From Bifidobacterium breve (GTDB taxonomy: Bacteria; Bacteroidota; Bacteroidia; Flavobacteriales; Flavobacteriaceae): 35,813 nucleotides of DNA. The position numbers and the translations under genes were made by a program. Positions 16,496 to 25,262 of this stretch are shown piece after piece (position 1 is the first letter of the stretch; every line of letters begins with the position of its first letter). The notes under the pieces were generated by a model, which was not told the DNA's origin, made no database searches, and saw only the letters and a list, made by a program, of their open reading frames with translations. The stretch spans positions 1 through 35,813 of the forward strand of contig CALPIE020000012.1 in the NCBI GenBank assembly GCA_943323545.2, in the 5' to 3' direction.

Positions 16496-17560
16496 ATGAA
16501 TATTTGCATCATCACAGGTTCTTCGGGATTAATTGGAAGTGAATCAGTAGCATTTTTTGCTGATAAGTTCGACAAGATTATAGGTATAGACAATAACATG
16601 CGTGAGGTTTTTTTCGGAGCCAACGCTTCAACAGAGTGGAATACTCAAAAATTAGTAAAAGAAGTGACTAATTTTGAACACCATGCTATCGATATTCGAA
16701 ACGTCGATGAACTGGAAAAATTATTTTCAAAATACAATTCGGATATCAAATTGATTGTCCACACAGCCGCACAACCCAGTCACGATTGGGCAGCACGTGA
16801 ACCTTTAACCGATTTCACAGTCAATGCTAACGGAACATTAAACATGTTAGAAATGACGCGTTTGCATGCGCCTCAAGCGACGTTTATTTTTACATCAACC
16901 AATAAAGTGTACGGCGACACACCTAATTATTTACCGTTAGTTGAATTGGATAAACGTTGGGAAATAGACGAATCGCATCCGTATTTCAAAGAAGGAATAG
17001 ATGAACTAATGAGCATCGACCAAACCAAACATTCTTTATTTGGCGCTTCAAAAGTAGCTGCAGACATATTGGTTCAGGAGTACGGAAAGTATTTCGGAAT
17101 GAATACCGGTGTTTTTCGTGGAGGTTGTTTAACGGGTCCGAATCACTCAGGCACGCAATTGCATGGGTTTTTATCCTACCTAATGAAATGTGCCATTACC
17201 GGAGATAAATATACGGTTTTTGGTTACCAGGGAAAACAAGTTCGTGACAATATTCACAGTTGGGATTTGGTGAATATGTTTTGGCATTTTTATCAAAATC
17301 CACGTCAAGGTGAAGTGTATAATGCTGGTGGAGGAAGACACTCCAATTGTTCAATGGCGGAAGCTATAGAAATGTGCGAAAAAATTACAGGGAAACCAAT
17401 GAATTATGAATACACCGAAGCCAACCGAATTGGCGACCATATTTGGTGGATTAGTGATGTTTCTAAATTTAAGGCACATTACCCAAACTGGACATGGAAG
17501 TATGATATTAATGATATTTTGTCGCAAATCTATAGTGCAACGAGTAATAAAAATAGTTAA
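16496..17560 (+). CDS. NAD-dependent epimerase, tyvelose/paratose 2-epimerase-like, with Phe in place of the catalytic Tyr (SDR 2)
   Basis: A 354-residue extended SDR. The NAD-binding glycine motif TGSSGLIGS lies at residues 7-15 and [11 protein letters not shown] follows the central strand. [17 protein letters not shown] and [19 protein letters not shown] mark it as a relative of CDP-paratose 2-epimerases. The usual Tyr-x-x-x-Lys is LFGASK here: Phe182 replaces tyrosine while Lys186 remains. From memory this replacement recurs in this subgroup, so it may be a family trait. The partner SDR at 13515 keeps the tyrosine. Length matches the partner exactly (354), but sequence similarity between them is modest. 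Its function could be epimerisation by another residue, or a non-redox isomerisation. It abuts the FkbM gene with no gap. Confidence 0.83.
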   Translation: MNICIITGSSGLIGSESVAFFADKFDKIIGIDNNMREVFFGANASTEWNTQKLVKEVTNFEHHAIDIRNVDELEKLFSKYNSDIKLIVHTAAQPSHDWAAREPLTDFTVNANGTLNMLEMTRLHAPQATFIFTSTNKVYGDTPNYLPLVELDKRWEIDESHPYFKEGIDELMSIDQTKHSLFGASKVAADILVQEYGKYFGMNTGVFRGGCLTGPNHSGTQLHGFLSYLMKCAITGDKYTVFGYQGKQVRDNIHSWDLVNMFWHFYQNPRQGEVYNAGGGRHSNCSMAEAIEMCEKITGKPMNYEYTEANRIGDHIWWISDVSKFKAHYPNWTWKYDINDILSQIYSATSNKNS

Positions 17561-18289
17561 ATGAATATCAGAACCCAAATAATTCAAAAACTAGTTCATA
17601 TTAACGAAGCTATTTTCTTTTATCCAAAACTAAAGAGATTTTATTCTGAGAATTTAAAAAAAGAAAATATAAATATCATCGATGTTGGAGCAAACAAAGG
17701 ACAATCAATTGATTTTTTCTTAAAGATTAATCCAAATACTTCGTTTGATTCGTTTGAACCAAACAAAAAATTATTTGTTTATTTACAAAACAAATACCAA
17801 ACAAAAGAGAACATTAAATTGCATAACTTCGGCGTTAGCAATATAAAAGGCGAATTGGTTTTTCATGAAAACATTTTAGATGAAACCTCTACTTTTGAAG
17901 AATTGAATTTCGATTCAAAATATTTAGAAAAAAAAGCCAAAGTCTTAGGAGTTAGTAAAGAGAATATAATTGTCGACAATTATAAAGTGGAGGTAATTCG
18001 GTTGATTGATTTTTTAAAAGAGTATCCAAACAAAGAGTTTGATGTTTTAAAAATCGATGTTGAAGGTCATGAATTACAATGTCTACAAGGATTATTTGTA
18101 AATGAAAATGAGGTTATTCCAATACGGTTTATTCAGCTGGAAAGCCATAATGACGATATGTATTTGGCCAACAATCAACATCTAGACATTGAAAGTATTT
18201 TAAATAAAAATGGTTTTGAAAAGGTGGCAGAAATTAAACATGGTTTTGGTGATTTTGCAGAAATAATATATGAGAATAAAAAGAAATAA
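17561..18289 (+). CDS. FkbM family SAM-dependent methyltransferase
   Basis: A 242-residue protein of the FkbM O-methyltransferase family. The SAM-binding motif IIDVGANKGQSIDFF lies near residues 39-53, followed by DSFEPNKKLF (motif II acidic region), NFGVSNIKGE, and the family signature DVLKIDVEGHELQCLQG near residues 160-175. FkbM enzymes methylate sugar hydroxyls in many polysaccharide and natural product clusters. No membrane segment is seen. It starts immediately after the previous stop and its own stop directly touches the next ATG, so it belongs to the coupled block. The likely acceptor is the sugar handled by the neighbouring epimerases; this is inferred from position. Confidence 0.9.
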   Translation: MNIRTQIIQKLVHINEAIFFYPKLKRFYSENLKKENINIIDVGANKGQSIDFFLKINPNTSFDSFEPNKKLFVYLQNKYQTKENIKLHNFGVSNIKGELVFHENILDETSTFEELNFDSKYLEKKAKVLGVSKENIIVDNYKVEVIRLIDFLKEYPNKEFDVLKIDVEGHELQCLQGLFVNENEVIPIRFIQLESHNDDMYLANNQHLDIESILNKNGFEKVAEIKHGFGDFAEIIYENKKK

Positions 18290-19024
18290 ATGAAACTAAG
18301 CATTGTAATTCCTGCCTATAACGAAGAAGAATCGATTACCGAAACCATTGATCAAATCGAAGAAGCATTTTCTAAAGTAAACATTGACCATGAAATTTTT
18401 ATTGTCAATGACAATTCCAAAGACAATACACTTCAGGTTTTAGAGCAATTAGCGCAAAAATATCCTTCTGTAAAGTATGAAACCAACTTAGGACCAAATG
18501 GTTTTGGTTATGCAGTGCGATACGGATTAGAACGATTTTCGGGCGATTGTGTAGCGGTAATGATGGCTGATTTGTCTGATTCTCCTTATGATTTAATTCG
18601 GTATTATACTAAAATGGTTGAAGGCAATTACGATTGTGTTTTTGGAAGTCGGTTTATAAAAGGAGGAAAAGTAATTGATTATCCATTTATAAAAAAAATC
18701 ATTAATCGTGTTGCCAATTTTATCATTAGAATGGTAATGCGAATTAAATACAACGACACAACAAATGCATTTAAATTATACAAAAGAGAAGTCATAGACG
18801 GCGTAAAACCTATCTTGTCTCCTCATTTTAATTTAACGATTGAATTGCCATTAAAAGCAATTATAAGAGGGTATTCGTATACGGTAATTCCAAATTCCTG
18901 GACCAACAGAAAATACGGTGTTTCTAAGTTGAAAATTAAAGAAATGGGAAGTCGTTACTTCTTTATATTAGTGTATTGTTTTGTAGAAAAGTATTTCTCA
19001 AGAGGCGATTTTAACAAGAAATAA
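18290..19024 (+). CDS. Family 2 glycosyltransferase, dolichol-phosphate mannosyltransferase (DPM1)-like
   Basis: A 244-residue GT-A fold enzyme. Landmarks are VIPAYNEEE near residues 6-14, NDNSKDNT at about 40-47, Asp94/Asp97 in MADLSDSP (the metal-binding position usually DADLQHPP-like), and FGSRF. The size and lack of C-terminal membrane helices fit the soluble DPM1-type polyprenol-phosphate sugar synthases; only one moderately hydrophobic stretch occurs near the end (YFFILVYCFVEKYF). Such enzymes pass a sugar from a nucleotide donor to polyprenol phosphate on the cytosolic face. That would give the GT-C-like protein at 14581 its donor. It is the last gene before the lipoprotein promoter, and no terminator hairpin was found between them. 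Confidence 0.87.
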   Translation: MKLSIVIPAYNEEESITETIDQIEEAFSKVNIDHEIFIVNDNSKDNTLQVLEQLAQKYPSVKYETNLGPNGFGYAVRYGLERFSGDCVAVMMADLSDSPYDLIRYYTKMVEGNYDCVFGSRFIKGGKVIDYPFIKKIINRVANFIIRMVMRIKYNDTTNAFKLYKREVIDGVKPILSPHFNLTIELPLKAIIRGYSYTVIPNSWTNRKYGVSKLKIKEMGSRYFFILVYCFVEKYFSRGDFNKK

Positions 19025-19030
19025 ATGATT

Positions 19031-19059
19031 TTGTTTAATAAAAAAAAAGTTTAATTTTG
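19031..19059 (+). promoter_or_regulatory. Full Bacteroidota promoter (TTG-N18-TAnnTTTG) with an A9 spacer tract
   Basis: A -33 TTG at 19031-19033 is followed by an 18-base spacer and TAATTTTG at 19052-19059, within the usual spacing. The spacer contains a run of nine A residues (19040-19048). The ATG of the lipoprotein gene is 16 bases further on. This is the most complete promoter in the window. Confidence 0.72.
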
Positions 19060-19075
19060 CAAAAAAACAATTAAA

Positions 19076-19627
19076 ATGAAAACAAGAATAATTCTAGCAA
19101 TAGTATTGATGACCACATTTTTTGTAGGTTGTAAAAACGATAAATCTGTTGACAGTCTAGAAGTGGTAACACCTGAAACCATTGTTGATAAAACCTTTAA
19201 AGTTACTTTAAATGTAATTTTAAAACAAGACGATACGTTTAGTTTGTTTTATACTGAAGACGGCACAACCGATTTTAGCAAAATAGCGCCAATCTGGAAA
19301 GCAGTAAAAGGTAGTGATGCAGAACAAAGTGTTGTTTATAATTTACCAGAAGAAGTATTTCCTACTCAGTTAAGATTGGATTTCGGTTTGGCAAAAGTTC
19401 AAGACGACATTACATTAAAAAGTGTAATATTAGAATATAAAGGAAAGAAAAGAGAAATTGTTGGTCCTGAGTTAGCAAGCTTTTTCCAAGCAGATTTAAA
19501 TAAGTGTACATTTGATGCTAGCACAGGTATAATCAAAGCAGTAGTTAAAGATGGCGTAAGACAATTTCCATCACTTTATCCACAAGAAAAAATGCTTAAA
19601 CCTGAAATAGAAAAATTAGCACAATAA
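19076..19627 (+). CDS. Predicted lipoprotein of unknown function inside the polysaccharide locus
   Basis: A 183-residue exported protein with a lipobox FVGC (Cys19) after a short signal sequence, so probably anchored in a membrane. The mature part appears mostly beta-strand. The stretch FPTQLRLDFGLAKVQDDITLKSVILEYKGKKREI, described here in parts, recalls the beta-sandwich modules often fused to the C-terminus of polysaccharide membrane enzymes, with an LRLDFG strand followed by a hydrophobic ridge; I treat this as weak inference. The gene has its own promoter (19031-19059) and a strong terminator (19644-19684), so it is expressed separately from its neighbours although it lies in the middle of the locus on the same strand. 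Alternative: an unrelated gene trapped in the cluster. Confidence 0.8.
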   Translation: MKTRIILAIVLMTTFFVGCKNDKSVDSLEVVTPETIVDKTFKVTLNVILKQDDTFSLFYTEDGTTDFSKIAPIWKAVKGSDAEQSVVYNLPEEVFPTQLRLDFGLAKVQDDITLKSVILEYKGKKREIVGPELASFFQADLNKCTFDASTGIIKAVVKDGVRQFPSLYPQEKMLKPEIEKLAQ

Positions 19628-19643
19628 TTTTTTTTCAACACCA

Positions 19644-19684
19644 AAAAAAGCTTAAAAAGATACACTTCCTTTTTAAGCTTTTTT
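19644..19684 (+). terminator. Rho-independent terminator after the lipoprotein gene
   Basis: A perfect 16-bp inverted repeat (19644-19659 with 19669-19684; AAAAAAGCTTAAAAAG and its complement) around a 9-base loop. The right arm ends in six T residues followed by CTTTAT, giving a U-tract. A matching A-tract makes it likely to work in both directions. It begins 17 bases after the stop codon. Confidence 0.85.
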
Positions 19685-19707
19685 CTTTATATTAAAGCCA
19701 ATTATCC

Positions 19708-19715
19708 TATATTTG
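19708..19715 (+). promoter_or_regulatory. Candidate -7 element restarting transcription after the lipoprotein terminator
   Basis: TATATTTG matches TAnnTTTG and lies 29 bases before the ATG at 19745 and 23 bases after the terminator hairpin. No -33 TTG at proper spacing. Its position suggests it drives the methyltransferase-wzx-wzy segment. Confidence 0.5.
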
Positions 19716-19744
19716 AAAACTATTAAGAATAAGATTAAAAAAAT

Positions 19745-20530
19745 ATGAATTGTAAGATTTGTGATAGCGAAACATATAAAATTTTCAATGCATTAGTTTT
19801 AAATAAATACAATGTGGATTACTTTCAATGTAAAAATTGTGGTTTTGCACAAACCGAAAAACCGTATTGGTTACAAGAAGCATACGAAAGTCCAATAAAT
19901 TTATCAGATACTGGAGTAATGTACCGAAGTGAGCGTATGTCAAAAATTACGACCACTTTAATCACTCTTTTTTACAATAAAAACGCTTCTTTTCTTGACT
20001 ATGCAGGCGGTTTGGGCGTTTTTACGCGATCGATGAGAGACATTGGTTTCGATTATTATTGGCATGATCCGTATACAAAAAATGAGTTGGCCCGAGGTTT
20101 TGAAGGAGGTTTAGACAAAAAATACGAAGTAGTCACCACATTTGAAAGCTTTGAACATTTTGAAAATCCATTGGAGGAAGTAGAAAAAATCCTGAAATTC
20201 ACCGATACCATTATCTTAACTACCGATTTAATTTCAAAGCCGGCGCCAGCGCATTTAAAATGGTGGTATTATGGCTCTGAACACGGACAACACGTTGCTT
20301 TTCACTCGGAACAATCCTTTAAAGAAATGGCTAAAAAATACAATTTACACTATCATAATGCATTGAATGTTCATATTCTGACAAAGAAAAATATCGGATT
20401 TATAGGAACTACCTTCTTAAAATTCAAATATGCCAAACAACTATTGTATTTGGGATATTTTCTAATCACGCCTTTCTTAAAATCTAAAGCGATGGATGAC
20501 ATGAATAGTTTTTATGTGACCAAATACTAG
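19745..20530 (+). CDS. Zinc-ribbon class I SAM-dependent methyltransferase
   Basis: A 261-residue protein with an N-terminal Cys4 zinc-ribbon (Cys3, Cys6, Cys29, Cys32) and a class I methyltransferase fold. SAM motif I is DYAGGLG at residues 85-91; an acidic motif (WHDPYT) and TTFESFEHFENPLEEVEKI follow, matching Methyltransf_23-type proteins of polysaccharide clusters. These often methylate nucleotide sugars or the non-reducing end of a glycan. No SAM-independent feature or membrane segment is visible. The gene stands just after the lipoprotein terminator with its own promoter box and is 36 bases before the flippase gene. Confidence 0.85.
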   Translation: MNCKICDSETYKIFNALVLNKYNVDYFQCKNCGFAQTEKPYWLQEAYESPINLSDTGVMYRSERMSKITTTLITLFYNKNASFLDYAGGLGVFTRSMRDIGFDYYWHDPYTKNELARGFEGGLDKKYEVVTTFESFEHFENPLEEVEKILKFTDTIILTTDLISKPAPAHLKWWYYGSEHGQHVAFHSEQSFKEMAKKYNLHYHNALNVHILTKKNIGFIGTTFLKFKYAKQLLYLGYFLITPFLKSKAMDDMNSFYVTKY

Positions 20531-20566
20531 TTTCCTTTTCGTATTTATCGAAATAAATTATAACAC

Positions 20567-21829
20567 ATGAGTATTTTTAATAAAAAAAAGATAACCGATT
20601 TTATAATTTATGGTTTTGGTCAAGTCATCAACTTAGTCAGTCCATTGCTAGTTATGCCATTTATAATTCTGCGATGTGGCGAAGATGGTTTAGGAAGAGT
20701 TGGTGTCGGTTTTTCATTTGCACTCATTGTAAATGGCATTATAGATTATGGTTCGTACATTACTGGAGTGAAAGACATTTCTATAAATCGAGATAACGCT
20801 ACTGTTCTCGAAAACAAAGCAAAAGCCATTTATTTATCGAAGTTTTTTTTGCTACTGATTGCTATCGTTTTCATTTCGCTTCTCGTTTTTTTCGTTCCAT
20901 TTCTATCTAAAGATAAAACACTATTTTTCTTAAGCATTCCGATAATTATCGGACAATTTATAAACCCACAATGGTTTTTTCAGGGCGTAGAAAATTTCAA
21001 ATGGATTTCGATTGTCAATGTGGTTTCTAAAGCCATTTATATTTTGCTGGTATTGCTTTTCATCAAAGATAAAACCGATTATGTGTATGCCAATTTATTT
21101 TTCGGAATAGGAGCCATTATAGGGAACAGTATCGGACTCATTTGGTTAATCAACAAATACAATTTCAATTGTAGAAATTTTTCCATTCCAGATGCCATTT
21201 CTATTCTAAAAACCGAGTTTAGTTTCAGTGTTTCACAGTTCTTTTTATCGATGTACCAATTTTTCCCAATCATTATAATAAGTTATATTGGCGGTGATTT
21301 TATGGCGGGACAGTTTCGTGTAATCGATCAAATCATAACGATTTTTAAAACGTATTTGAATATGTTTTTCTACTTCGTATATGCCAATATTTGTTTTGAA
21401 TTGAATAAGAGTTTAAAAAACGGAATTAAAATCTGGAAACAATACAACGGGACCAATTTCATTTTACTCTTTGTTTTAATGCTTATTTTTTATATATTTT
21501 CAGATGAAGTATTTACCTATTTTAAAATAGAAGAAAGCAGAATTCCACAAATGTCTTACTATTTTAAACTTGGATTAATTGTACCCTTACTTGTTTCCAT
21601 TTCACAACCTTTACGACAATTGATGTTTGCCTTTAATGAGAACAAAATTTACATCAAAATAACCATCATTGCTACGGTTTTAAACTTTGTCTTATTATCT
21701 TTTTTAACCAAACAAAACGGATTGAGTGGCGCTTTTTTCTCCATTATTTTAATTGAATTTATTATCATAGTTTTGTACTTAAATATTTTAAAAATACACT
21801 TTAAAGAAAACAGCAGGAATGAGCTTTAA
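20567..21829 (+). CDS. wzx: Oligosaccharide flippase (Wzx/RfbX, MOP superfamily)
   Basis: A 420-residue protein with about twelve membrane helices throughout its length. The N-terminal stretch FIIYGFGQVINLVSPLLVMPFIILRCGEDGLGRVG (in part) matches the polysaccharide_synt/MOP start, and NPQWFFQGVENFKW near residue 135 is the common Wzx motif. It is predicted to move undecaprenyl-diphosphate-linked repeat units from the cytosolic to the periplasmic face of the inner membrane. The gene overlaps the next gene (wzy) by 11 bases. Confidence 0.92.
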   Translation: MSIFNKKKITDFIIYGFGQVINLVSPLLVMPFIILRCGEDGLGRVGVGFSFALIVNGIIDYGSYITGVKDISINRDNATVLENKAKAIYLSKFFLLLIAIVFISLLVFFVPFLSKDKTLFFLSIPIIIGQFINPQWFFQGVENFKWISIVNVVSKAIYILLVLLFIKDKTDYVYANLFFGIGAIIGNSIGLIWLINKYNFNCRNFSIPDAISILKTEFSFSVSQFFLSMYQFFPIIIISYIGGDFMAGQFRVIDQIITIFKTYLNMFFYFVYANICFELNKSLKNGIKIWKQYNGTNFILLFVLMLIFYIFSDEVFTYFKIEESRIPQMSYYFKLGLIVPLLVSISQPLRQLMFAFNENKIYIKITIIATVLNFVLLSFLTKQNGLSGAFFSIILIEFIIIVLYLNILKIHFKENSRNEL

Positions 21830-23087
21830 AATATCAAAAAACTTACTGTACCAATTACTATTTGCTCTTTGTATTGGCGTTCCTTATTTGAATATTTATG
21901 AGCTGACTTTTTTGGTTTGGGTAACTACTTTATTTATTACTTTAAAACAAAAATATTCACTAACTGTTTTTCAATATGTTTTGCCATATGTGGTGGTTAT
22001 GATAGTAGGGTCGTTTACTCTCTTTTTTTACGAGAATACGATGTATGAAATCATTCGAGATATTACTTATTTAGTCAAACCCATAATCGGAATGATATTA
22101 GGTTATCAGCTTTGTAGAAGCGTATCAATAAAACCGATGAATACCATTGTAAACGTAGGTCTTTTCATAGCAATTACGCATTTAATAATAATTATTTGCA
22201 ATGCAATTATTCATAAAGTATTAAATATAAGTGCATTAAGAGAATATTCAGGGTATTTTAGTGATTTTGAAGTGTATGCTTTAATCATTGTACTTTTTCA
22301 CAAACAATTTGAAATTTTCTTAAGTCCAAAACGCTTTTGGTTATTATTTATCATAATTGGAATTTCGAGTTTTTTGTATTTATCAAGAGCCAACTTTATT
22401 CAATTCGGGCTTTTTTATATTGCTCTAAAAGGCTATTTTAATTTAAACAAAAGAACCATTGTAATACTTTCATCTATTGTTTCATTAACGCTTATTAGTT
22501 ACGCAATTATATACAACAACAACTATTCTAGAAACGGAAAAGGATTGGAAGGATTGATGTATAAAATTAAAAATGCGCCAATTGAAGCATTTAAAACAAA
22601 AATAGATAAAGACGATTGGCAAGATTTTAATGATAATTTCAGATCCTATGAAAACATATTAACGGTTAAACAAGTTTCTAAAGAAGGTACTTTTGCAATA
22701 ATAGCTGGAAAAGGTTTTGGAGCCACGATTGATTTAGGAAGAAAAGTGCGAACAAATGATGATACCTATGTTAGTCATGAAGCTATTTTACATAATGCCT
22801 TTATGACCGTGTTTTTAAAATCAGGATTGATAGGCGTTTTTTTTATGATTTATTTTATTTATATCTTAATGAGGCAAAAGAAATCTGAAATTAATATGGT
22901 AAAGCAAATTAACTTTTTATTAGTTGCCACCGGAATATTTTTAATTTTTGATAATTGGGTTTTGTTGGGATTGTTTTTAAAAACAGAACAGAAATCGATT
23001 GTCATTGGATTTATTTTATGTTATAAAGAGTTAATTAACAAAGCCGCCGCTGCACAGCATCCAAATATAATTTATGAAACCAATTAA
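21819..23087 (+). CDS. wzy: O-antigen/polysaccharide polymerase (Wzy-like)
   Basis: A 422-residue polytopic membrane protein with about ten to twelve helices and one large hydrophilic loop (about residues 228-320), a layout typical of Wzy polymerases. That loop contains AGKGFGATIDLG and, further on, SHEAILHNAFMTVFLKSGLIGVFF, a pattern in which a conserved His/Asn pair precedes the next helix, as in the O-antigen ligase/polymerase superfamily. It follows wzx with an 11-base overlap and itself overlaps the next glycosyltransferase by 14 bases. Wzy proteins are weakly conserved, so the call rests on topology, loop motif and context. Confidence 0.78.
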   Translation: MSFKISKNLLYQLLFALCIGVPYLNIYELTFLVWVTTLFITLKQKYSLTVFQYVLPYVVVMIVGSFTLFFYENTMYEIIRDITYLVKPIIGMILGYQLCRSVSIKPMNTIVNVGLFIAITHLIIIICNAIIHKVLNISALREYSGYFSDFEVYALIIVLFHKQFEIFLSPKRFWLLFIIIGISSFLYLSRANFIQFGLFYIALKGYFNLNKRTIVILSSIVSLTLISYAIIYNNNYSRNGKGLEGLMYKIKNAPIEAFKTKIDKDDWQDFNDNFRSYENILTVKQVSKEGTFAIIAGKGFGATIDLGRKVRTNDDTYVSHEAILHNAFMTVFLKSGLIGVFFMIYFIYILMRQKKSEINMVKQINFLLVATGIFLIFDNWVLLGLFLKTEQKSIVIGFILCYKELINKAAAAQHPNIIYETN

Positions 23088-24183
23088 AATTTTTGTCGAT
23101 TGTCATGTATTTGATTATGGATTTCAAGGGACAAGAACATACATCCAAGGACTTTATTTGGAACTAATTAATGATAAAAGCAAAGAATTTTATTTCACGG
23201 CAAGTAATATTCCAAATCTGAAAACAATTTTTGGTGAAGCAGATAATATCCATTATTTAGAATACAAATCAAAAAATAAATACTATCGTTTACTTATCGA
23301 TCTCCCTAGATTGATTCGTAAAAACAAAATTGATTTTGCTCATTTTCAATATGCTGTTCCTCCCATAAAAAGATGCAAATACATCGTTTCTACTCATGAT
23401 GTTTTATTTTTAGATTTCCCTGAATATTTTCCAAAACTAGATAGTTTTATAAAACACCAACTTTATAGATATAGTGCAAAAAAATCGGAAATAGTGCTAA
23501 CAGGGTCACATTTTTCTAAAGAAAGATTGGAAAAATATTTTACCCTAAACAATGTTTTTTATCAAGTTTATGGTGTAGAACCTGTTTTTTTCGAAGAGTA
23601 CAATAAAGAGCAAATACAAAATCAAGTTGCTGAAAAATTCCATTTTAAAAAATACATTATTTATATTTCACGACATGAGCCAAGAAAAAATCACTTTTTA
23701 TTGCTAAAAGCTTTTGTCGAATTAGCCCTTTTTAAATCGTTTCATCTTGTTTTAATAGGCGATGTAACCTTTCGGGATGTTGCTTTTGATTCGATGTTCG
23801 AATCTCTAGAACAAGACATAAAAAATAAGATTGTTTTATTAAATAAGGTTAATTTTACAGATATGATTCAACTTTTACGAGGAGCAGAATTAGCTATTTA
23901 TCCTTCAAAAGCAGAAGGCTTCGGATTACCTCCATTAGAATCTGTTGCGGCCAAAGTACCAACAATCTGTTCTAATACCACCTCTATGGGAGAATTTGAT
24001 TTTTTTGAAAACGATTTCATCAATCCATTAGATATAGAAGATATCAAAAACAAAATGCAAATTAAGATTGCAACAACAGACGTAAAAAGATTAAATGAAT
24101 TAGCTACTTTTGTAAAAAATAAATACAATTGGAAAGCATCTGCAGACATGTTTAATATTATTTTAAATACCGAAATAAAATAA
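23074..24183 (+). CDS. GT4 family glycosyltransferase (GT-B fold)
   Basis: A 369-residue cytosolic glycosyltransferase. The C-terminal donor-binding half shows [20 protein letters not shown] and the E-x7-E motif in [11 protein letters not shown], both standard in family 4. The N-terminal acceptor half starts with [20 protein letters not shown]. It probably adds one sugar of the repeat unit; which sugar cannot be read from sequence. It overlaps wzy by 14 bases and is followed by a 44-base gap before gmd. Confidence 0.88.
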   Translation: MKPIKIFVDCHVFDYGFQGTRTYIQGLYLELINDKSKEFYFTASNIPNLKTIFGEADNIHYLEYKSKNKYYRLLIDLPRLIRKNKIDFAHFQYAVPPIKRCKYIVSTHDVLFLDFPEYFPKLDSFIKHQLYRYSAKKSEIVLTGSHFSKERLEKYFTLNNVFYQVYGVEPVFFEEYNKEQIQNQVAEKFHFKKYIIYISRHEPRKNHFLLLKAFVELALFKSFHLVLIGDVTFRDVAFDSMFESLEQDIKNKIVLLNKVNFTDMIQLLRGAELAIYPSKAEGFGLPPLESVAAKVPTICSNTTSMGEFDFFENDFINPLDIEDIKNKMQIKIATTDVKRLNELATFVKNKYNWKASADMFNIILNTEIK

Positions 24184-24227
24184 AACAAAATCAATTATTT
24201 TGCAGATTTGAACAGCATTATACCAAA

Positions 24228-25262
24228 ATGAAAAAAGCAATAATTACAGGAATAACAGGTCAAGACGGTGCCTATTTAGCCCAATTACTTTTAGAAAAAG
24301 GATACCAAGTTTTCGGAACATATAGAAGATCAAGCTCAATGAATTTTTGGAGAATTGACGAACTCGAAATCCATACCAATCCAAACCTTCATTTAATAGA
24401 ATACGATTTAAACGATCAAACCAGTAACATTCGATTATTAGAAAAAATTCAACCAGATGAAGTATACAATCTTGCCGCACAAAGTTTTGTAGGAGTTTCA
24501 TTTGATCAACCTATATACACTGCCCAAACAACCGGAATTGGCGCATTACATTTACTTGAAGCCATTCGAATAGTAAATCCGAAAATTAAATTTTACCAAG
24601 CATCTACTTCAGAAATGTTCGGAAAAGTACAAGAAGTTCCGCAAACTGAAAAAACACCATTTTATCCTCGAAGTCCTTATGGATTTTCGAAGTTATTTGC
24701 GCATTGGGCAACCATAAATTACAGAGAAAGTTACGGTATTTTTGGAGTAAGTGGTATTTTATTTAACCATGAATCACCTTTAAGAGGAAGAGAATTTGTG
24801 ACAAGAAAAATAACAGATAGCGTTGCAAAAATCCATTTAGGTAAATTAGATAAGATTGAATTAGGAAATTTAGAAGCCGAAAGGGATTGGGGATTTGCCA
24901 AAGAATATGTAGACGGAATGTTTAGAATGCTGCAATATTCAACTCCCGAAACATTTGTTTTAGCAACGAATAAAACACAAACGGTTAAAAGTTTTGTAGA
25001 ATTATCTTTTAACAATATCGACATTCAATTGGAGTGGAAAGGGAAAGAAGAGAATGAAAAAGGATATTGTTCTAAAACCGGTAAATTACTAGTTAATGTA
25101 AACCCACAATTTTATCGTCCGGCCGAAGTTGATTATCTTGTTGGAGATTCCAAAAAAGCAAAAGATCTTTTAGGATGGGAAGCAAAAACAAATCTTAAGG
25201 ATTTATGTGCCAATATGGTTGAAAAAGATATAATAAGAAACACCAATGGATTCTCTTTTTAA
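24228..25262 (+). CDS. gmd: GDP-mannose 4,6-dehydratase
   Basis: This 344-residue extended SDR converts GDP-D-mannose to GDP-4-keto-6-deoxymannose, the precursor of GDP-D-rhamnose, GDP-L-fucose and others. The NAD(P)-binding loop [10 protein letters not shown] (from residue 8) and the following [13 protein letters not shown] are diagnostic, as are PRSPYGFSK with Tyr151 and Lys155, and [16 protein letters not shown]. The gap before the gene has TTATTTTG, a near but imperfect -7 element, so co-transcription from upstream is also possible. Its stop overlaps the following rmd start by 17 bases. Confidence 0.95.
   Translation: MKKAIITGITGQDGAYLAQLLLEKGYQVFGTYRRSSSMNFWRIDELEIHTNPNLHLIEYDLNDQTSNIRLLEKIQPDEVYNLAAQSFVGVSFDQPIYTAQTTGIGALHLLEAIRIVNPKIKFYQASTSEMFGKVQEVPQTEKTPFYPRSPYGFSKLFAHWATINYRESYGIFGVSGILFNHESPLRGREFVTRKITDSVAKIHLGKLDKIELGNLEAERDWGFAKEYVDGMFRMLQYSTPETFVLATNKTQTVKSFVELSFNNIDIQLEWKGKEENEKGYCSKTGKLLVNVNPQFYRPAEVDYLVGDSKKAKDLLGWEAKTNLKDLCANMVEKDIIRNTNGFSF

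Noticed and set aside
20532..20555. Small hairpin between the methyltransferase and wzx (TTTCG/CGAAA)
   Set aside because: Only five base pairs, and no T tract follows, so it is unlikely to be a terminator.
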